12,033 nt of DNA from Dictyocoela muelleri (lineage: Eukaryota; Microsporidia). Of the stretch, positions 6,744 through 12,033 are shown piece by piece. The notes beneath the pieces are model-generated. The model was not told the DNA's origin. It was given only the letters and a program-made list of their open reading frames with translations, and made no database searches. A program made the position numbers and the translations under genes. Each line of letters begins with the position of its first letter. The first letter of the stretch is position 1. The stretch covers positions 1 through 12,033 of the forward strand of contig SDVU01000599.1 in assembly GCA_016256075.1 (NCBI GenBank), given 5' to 3'.

Positions 6744-6950
6744 CCTTGGATTTTTTTTTTTATTTTTACCCCTTATTGGTTTAAAAAATAAAAAGATTTT
6801 AAAAAATTATTAAATAGAAATATTTATAAATTACTTATCGAATAGAAAAAAAATATTTTTATTAAATTTAATCAAACTTAAATTAAAAAATTGTTAAAAA
6901 CTCCATATCAATAAATAATATTAGATTTATTTAAAAATTATCATTAATAT

Positions 6951-7240
6951 TGACGTGCCCAGGGAAAACACGTCTATAAATAATAAGTTGATTATATAAA
7001 GATAGCTGTTTAAAATGTTTATTTAATTTCTTCTTCGGTTGTTCGAAGACATCATCACATTGTGATGGGAACATGAGGTTAGAAACTTCACTGTTTTTAT
7101 AGTTTTAAATGGAGGCAAATGGAGGGAAATTTAGATATTGATTATTTGTTTTTAATTTTGATTGATTAAAATTTGATTATTTATTTTTAATTTGATTTTT
7201 GTTTGATTTTAATTCTGATTTAATGTTGTAGGCTACGACA
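6951..7240 (-). repeat. 3' LTR of the Ty3/gypsy fossil
   Basis: It is 290 bp with the TG...CA ends usual for LTRs and matches 10950-11238. All differences between the two copies fall within 6951-7133; the remaining ~107 bp are identical. Confidence 0.95.
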
Positions 7241-7255
7241 TCCTCCCGCTCCTTT
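7241..7255 (-). other. Polypurine tract next to the 3' LTR
   Basis: The sense strand reads AAAGGAGCGGGAGGA directly before the LTR. Its position and purine richness are those of the plus-strand primer site of LTR elements. Confidence 0.7.
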
Positions 7256-7259
7256 AAAA

Positions 7260-10030
7260 GGTTTAATATTTTTGATGTTTACTCGGTTTAATTTGCAATA
7301 TTCATTGATAATAAAGGTGTCATCATTAATTTTCTTGATTATTTCGAAGGGTCCGCTCCATTTGTCAGTTAATTTGTCCGGATTAAAGATTTTCTTAAAA
7401 ACAAGTTCTCCTATTTGTATTTATACTTGATTCTTTTCTTTTATCAGTAGGTTCCTTTGTTTGGCTAAACTTTCTTCTTTTTTCTTAATTTTTTTATAAT
7501 TGGCGTGAGATTTCGTTTGTAAAAATCAAGTATGGAATATTTATAAATCATCTCGAATGGGACGCACTTATTTTAGAATTAGATGACATGTTTAATCCTA
7601 TAAATATGTTTTTTTATGAGTTTTTTTATTGTCATTCCCTTAGATATCCGGCATATAGTTGATAATGTCGAATTTATTCTTTCAGAAATTCCGTTACAGT
7701 TGGATTATGCGCTGAAGTGAATATGTGTTTAATTTTGTGACTATTGATAAATTTATTCATATTTGAACTGATATACTGACTTCCTTGATCTGATAAAAAA
7801 CATTTTGGAAAGCCATATTATTGCACCATTTTTGAAAGGCAAGCTTTACTGAATTTGATGTTATATCGCATAGGTAATAAGCTTTAGTTAATCTACTAAA
7901 GATATCTGTAAATGTAATTAGGTAGAAGTATGTAGTTTCATCTTTTGTTTTGAAATGTAATGACTTTAATGGCCCAAAAATATCGCTTGAAATAAATTCG
8001 AATGGTTTGTCACTGTATAGATATCCTGAAGAATAGCCATATGTTTTTGAAGTATTTTTGGCTTTTTGACAGATCTGACATTCGTTCACAATATCATTTA
8101 TTGCTTCTTTGAAGTTTCTGCAGGTAAAATAATTCTTTAATGTTAAATATATTCTTTTCATTCCGGGATGTAGAAGATTTTCATGAATGTTTTTTATGAA
8201 CATATATTTATAATTATCTGGTATGAATATACGTTGTTTATTATCATTAACAAATCCTTTTTCATAAATAAATAATTTATTATCTTCAATTTCATTGTTA
8301 ATTTTTGTATCAGTGCTTTGCATAACTTTAAATTTACCCCAGTCTACTTTTATAAGTGGCTTTTCGTTTATAAAGTTTAATCTAGATAATGAATCCGCGA
8401 CCAAATTTTACTTCCTTCAATATGTTTTATGGTGATATCTAATTCCTGTAACAAAATTTTCTATCTTTGGCGTCTGCTTGTGAGTGGTTTATCGGGTATT
8501 AAGTTTTTGTTGTCAGTATGAAATATTATTTTATTATTAAAAATTATTGGTTTAAAGTGATATAGGGATTTCAGAATCGCAAGGGTTACTTTTTCAGTTA
8601 TCGTATAATTAGCTTCACTTTCTGTAAATTTAAAACTATAGAAACCTATCTGTTTGTTATTTTGTGTCAGAACAGATCCTATAACCTTTTCAGAGGCGTC
8701 AGTAGACAAAATAAAACTTTGATTTGGGTCAGGGTAGCTAAGATTAATTTTAGATTCGATTTCGGAGATTATTTCAAATAACTTTTCTTGATCTTCTAAT
8801 GTCCATGAAAATATATAATCTTTTGCTAATTTTTTGGTTAAAAATAATGTTTTCTTGCTTGTTTCTTTCATAAATTCTCTGTACCAGTTTATTACTCCTA
8901 GTATTTTTTTGTATGTGGCGTTTATTTTTTGGTTTTATTTTCTTTAATGGTTCTACCTTATCAATAATTGGTTTAATACCATTGAAGAAATTATGTGTCC
9001 TAAAAATTTTACTTCTTTTTTGAAAAATTCACTTTTATCGTAATTAATGGATAGATTATTATTGTTTAGGAGTTCTAAAACATTTTTCAGATGCTCATAA
9101 TGCTACGAATCGTTATCCGAATATTTGAGAATGTCATCGATGTATACCTTTACGTAAGGTAAATGTCCAAGAATGTTATTCATCACCCTTTGAAATGTCC
9201 TTGGCGCATTTGTTAAGCCAAATGGCATTCGTAGAAATTCATATTTATCATTATTAATCGAAAAGCAGAAACTCAATAGATTCATCTTGCATAGGTATCT
9301 GATAATACCCAAGGTTTAAATCAATTTTAGAAAATACAGAATATTTATGGAGTTGCGTCAAGATCTCTGAGATAGTGGGAAATACATAGGATTCTTTTAA
9401 CGTTATTGCGTTTAATTTACGATAATAGATTACCAGACGGACTCTTCCGTTACTCTTTAGAATTGGGAAGGCTGGGAAACTATATTTTGAATTACTTTTG
9501 CGTATTATCTTATTTTCTAAAAGATATTGAATTTCTTTGTTAACATTTTCAAGCATCTTAGGCGATATTCGGTATGGTGGCAGATTAATAATTGAATTGG
9601 ATGTTACTAATTACTATGTTTAAAATTTTTAATCTCCCCAAGTTCTCTATTTTTTAATTTGTATTCCTTAATCATTTCATTAGTTTTTATTTCAATGTTT
9701 GATGGTAAATGCGCATTTATTTGTGTTCTTTTCATAAGTTTAGTATCAAATTCATGAACAAAGCCTTTTAAGTTTAATTCGTAACACTTATTGTCCAATG
9801 ATATTGTACCTTCAGAAAGATCAATTTTAGCTGAGTTTTCGAGTAGGAAGTCCATTCCCAGGATACCTGACAAGGACATCTTATTTAGAATTTTTGCTTT
9901 AATTTTATACTTCGTGTTTTTGTCTCCTTGTAAGCTTAACTCTAGGTTGGTTTCACATAAAGTTTCAATAGTATTTCCATCAACAAGTATTGTAATATTT
10001 TTAGCTGTATCAAATGTTTGAAGGTTATTC
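7260..10030 (-). pseudogene. pol: pol region of the Ty3/gypsy fossil (PR, RT, RNase H, IN)
   Basis: Approximate domain extents, from 10030 downward. An aspartic protease-like part (about 10030-9650) has the ILGMDFL motif typical of this family. Reverse transcriptase (about 9600-9000) has YRKLNAIT, FSKIDL, FGLTNAP and the catalytic YIDD. RNase H (about 8880-8380) has STDAS, FHTDN and the closing VADSLSR. Integrase (about 8380-7260) has the HHCC zinc domain (HPG, then CQICQK), the catalytic-core DIFGPL segment and a C-terminal KWSGPFEI-like stretch close to the polypurine tract. The domain order is diagnostic of Ty3/gypsy. The region is broken in several places and is treated as a fossil. Confidence 0.9.
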
Positions 10031-10039
10031 TCATTCACT

Positions 10040-10880
10040 ATTTTTTTGTTGATGTATGAATAAGCTGATCCCGTGTTAACAAGAAATTGTATGATCTATT
10101 ATTGATTATTGTTTCTATTTCTAGTGTCTGGTTATCCCTCTTTGGTTCCTTAATTAGAGAGTTACATCCTTTATCATTATCAAATTTTTTATGAAATTTA
10201 TCCTTGTTGTTAGTTCTGTCTTTAATCGCTCTGCAGTTTTCATCGTCGTGTGTATTAGTTTTATGGTAAGAACAATATCTTTTTGGTTTTTGTTTTTTGT
10301 CTGAATTATGTTTATTATTTTTTGTGTAATGTGAACTGTAAGACTCGTTATCATTAAATTGATCAATAAGAGCTTCTTCAGTTGAGTTAATCAAGTTGTA
10401 CATAGCGTCAATATCGTGAATGTTCAATCTCGTCATTTCTAATTGTGTCCTTTTGGACAATCCATAATAAAATGCTTCTCTTATTTTAATTTGTTCAATC
10501 TATTGGCTCCAATCCAAACATACGATAAGCTTTTTGATTATATTAATGATCTCATCTCTAAATTCTGATATTCTAAGGAAGTTATTTTGTTTGGTACTTG
10601 ATAATTGATTAAGATATTTAACGTGGTCTTTTTCTGGATATTTTAATTTAAATAATGTTCGAATAATTTCTTCAGTTTTATTAAGTATGTTAACTAAACC
10701 GAAGTATGTGGCAGACATTGATGCTTTCAGGACATTTGCAGCTGTTTCATCGGACCATCCTGCTAATTTAGCAGTTTGAATGAATTCATCTTTCCACAGA
10801 AAGAGGTCTTGTTTTGCAACATCTTCTATCATTGAGAATGTTCTTTTTTAAAGTAATGTTCGTATTTTCAGGTGTAATGT
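10040..10880 (-). pseudogene. gag: gag region of the Ty3/gypsy fossil
   Basis: The upstream part (about 10850-10480) has the W/L-rich helical character of Ty3-type capsid proteins, such as LKYPEKDHVKYLNQL. The downstream part is basic and Asn/Lys-rich and carries a cysteine-histidine cluster (CSYHKTNTHDDENC) like the nucleocapsid zinc-binding motif of this family. It is followed by the protease region of pol. The region is broken and no functional product is expected. Confidence 0.8.
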
Positions 10881-10936
10881 TAAACTCAACTCGTTGTGGT
10901 ATAAATTCTTTTTCGCATCTGGAACTTAATTTCTTA

Positions 10937-10948
10937 CTTGAGCTCAAG
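10937..10948. repeat. 12-bp perfect palindrome at the primer-binding position
   Basis: CTTGAGCTCAAG ends two bases from the 5' LTR (sense strand), where a tRNA primer-binding site is expected. The sense strand there starts TCTTGAGCTC and lacks the usual TGG start of a tRNA-complementary site. Confidence 0.6.
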
Positions 10949-10949
10949 A

Positions 10950-11238
10950 TGACGTGCCCAGAGAAAACACGTCCATAAATAATAAGTTGATTATATAAAG
11001 ATACTGTTTAAAATGTTTATTTAATTTCTTCTTCGGTTGTTCGAAGGCATCATCACATTGTAATGGGAACATGGGGTTATAAACTTCACTGTTTTTATAG
11101 TTTTAAATGGAGGCAAATGGAGAGAAATTTAAATATTGATTATTTGTTTTTAATTTTGATTGATTAAAATTTGATTATTTATTTTTAATTTGATTTTTGT
11201 TTGATTTTAATTCTGATTTAATGTTGTAGGCTACGACA
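10950..11238 (-). repeat. 5' LTR of the Ty3/gypsy fossil
   Basis: It is 289 bp and about 97% identical to 6951-7240. A TATA-like CTTTATATAA (minus strand, 11000-10991) could have served as the element's promoter core. It is followed on the right by ATAT, the target duplication. Confidence 0.95.
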
Positions 11239-12033
11239 ATATCATTAATAAGAAATAAACAAATCCCGTATTTTTCACCAAGTATACCCGATTTTCCAGA
11301 AAGATGAAAATTAAATCATATAGGAGAAATTTTTCTTAGATACGATTCTGGAGTACATGATCTCCATAGACATGTCATTTTCTTTTCCGAGGTTCAAGAA
11401 AAAATAATACGTAAATCAACGGTATGGCAACTCGATTGAACCTTTAAATCGTAACTCCTAATTTTTCACAGTTAATTACTATATATGGCGAATATATGGG
11501 TAAGTTTTATTTTCTAATATATATTTCATTGCAAACGAAAACAGAAGATGCATATACAAATGCCCTCAACAAAATAAACGAATTTATATGCAAATCTCCT
11601 AATGCTATAATCATTGATTTTTAAAAATCACTAATGAATGGTATTTCAAATATTTATACGGCTTCCAAGCTTTACGGCTGTAATTTTCATTCTGGACAAA
11701 TGTTATGGCGTAGGATTAAGCTCGAAGTATTAACAAATGAGTATAAAAATAATGAAAATATTAGAAGTATTTTAAAGAAACGTTTCTATCTTTCAATATT
11801 TCCCAAAAACAAAATAGTAGAAATTTTTAGTAAAATAGAAGTTGAAGCAAAAAACAATGGGACGTATAAGTTGATTTTATTTTTAAAATATTTTAAAAAA
11901 TTATTTATTAAAGGTGAAACAACATCAGTTTCTTCATATAATATTGAATTTTTGTTGTGTCATTTGAGGATTCTTTTGGGTTTACCTAGAAAAATTAACG
12001 TTGCTGAATCATTTCATAGAGATCTAAATCAAT
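11239..12033 (+). pseudogene. MULE (Mutator-like) transposase pseudogene, partial
   Basis: The intact protein would be the DDE transposase of a Mutator-like DNA transposon. One frame opens directly at the LTR junction (ISLIRNKQIPYF, then SIPDFPE) and leads to GEIFLRYDSG, VIFFSEVQ and WQLD near 11424-11435, the first catalytic Asp (DGTFK block). After a frameshift between 11440 and 11460 come PNFSQLITIYGEYMGKFYF, LQTKTEDAY and IIIDF (second catalytic Asp, codon at 11616). These are followed by the conserved GC-x-FH-x-Q block (KLYGCNFHSGQMLWRRI), FLKYF, and NVAESFHRDLNQ at the window end. In-frame stops lie at 11305-11307, 11436-11438 (where Gly of DGTF is expected) and 11622-11624 (where Glu of DFE is expected). 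The upstream part probably continues left of the LTR element (before 6950). The gene runs off the right edge, and no terminal inverted repeat is visible. Confidence 0.8.

Larger units (their letters stand above)
6442..6950. other. AT-rich stretch between foldback and LTR element
   Basis: Apart from the tRNA-like sequences at 6562-6743 this is low-complexity A/T DNA. The last ~60 bp (about 6890-6950) read, in the frame continued at 11239, as a stop-containing peptide ending KLSLI. They may be the upstream part of the MULE transposase gene interrupted by the LTR element. Confidence 0.35.
6951..11238 (-). mobile_element. Ty3/gypsy LTR retrotransposon fossil, structurally full length
   Basis: The element is about 4.3 kb, on the minus strand, with two LTRs of about 290 bp beginning TGTCG and ending CGTCA in sense orientation. 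Internal parts in sense order are gag, protease, reverse transcriptase, RNase H and integrase. Integrase lying after RNase H places it with Ty3/gypsy (Metaviridae). It is broken, with roughly eight to ten interruptions across gag and pol. ATAT on both sides (6947-6950 and 11239-11242) is a 4-bp target duplication. The LTRs differ by about eight substitutions and one indel (about 97% identity), so by family standards it is a fairly recent fossil. It sits inside a MULE transposase relic. Confidence 0.95.

Noticed and set aside
9791-10021. Plus-strand 76-codon frame
   Set aside because: It is antisense to the protease part of the Ty3/gypsy fossil and hydrophobic by mirror composition only.

Overview
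This is a very AT-rich eukaryotic window, and no intact host gene could be recognised in it. It reads as a graveyard of nested mobile elements. The set present is a Merlin/IS1595-like transposon, a Ginger-type (KRBA2-like integrase) DNA transposon, a MULE transposase and a Ty3/gypsy LTR element. That combination, the base composition and the Asn/Lys-rich proteins fit a microsporidian genome (for example the Nosema or Hamiltosporidium type). This is inference, because no species-level marker is visible.

Layout, left to right. 1-285: minisatellite with a 101-bp higher-order period, running off the left edge. 290-352: a GC-looped hairpin. 341-811: low-complexity spacer. 812-1147: a decayed Asn/Lys-rich coding remnant with a faint cyclin-box look, cut by a Merlin transposon (1148-2180). 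The suspected continuation of the cut gene lies at 3052-3426. 2265-2975: a 711-bp non-coding inverted-repeat element ('element E') lying exactly between two direct repeats of about 165 bp (2104-2264 and 2976-3148). Each repeat spans the Merlin right end plus flanking gene. 3456-3600: hairpin-rich spacer. 3821-3879: a 24-bp-arm hairpin. 3955-5777: a structurally complete Ginger transposon with about 205-bp terminal inverted repeats, a 5-bp TGTGT target duplication and a decayed integrase gene. 5944-6441: a 498-bp foldback/MITE with about 216-bp arms. 6569-6743: tRNA-like Pol III A/B-box sequences on the minus strand. 6951-11238: a Ty3/gypsy LTR element on the minus strand, with LTRs about 97% identical and gag and pol broken. 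11239-12033: a decayed MULE transposase that the LTR element interrupted; it runs off the right edge.

The nesting gives relative ages. Merlin went into the host remnant first. The direct repeat/element E event came after, since the repeat copies the Merlin edge. The Ty3/gypsy element landed in the MULE gene and is the freshest datable insertion. The most unusual feature is element E, flanked by direct repeats far longer than any ordinary target-site duplication. No new biochemical system is evident.
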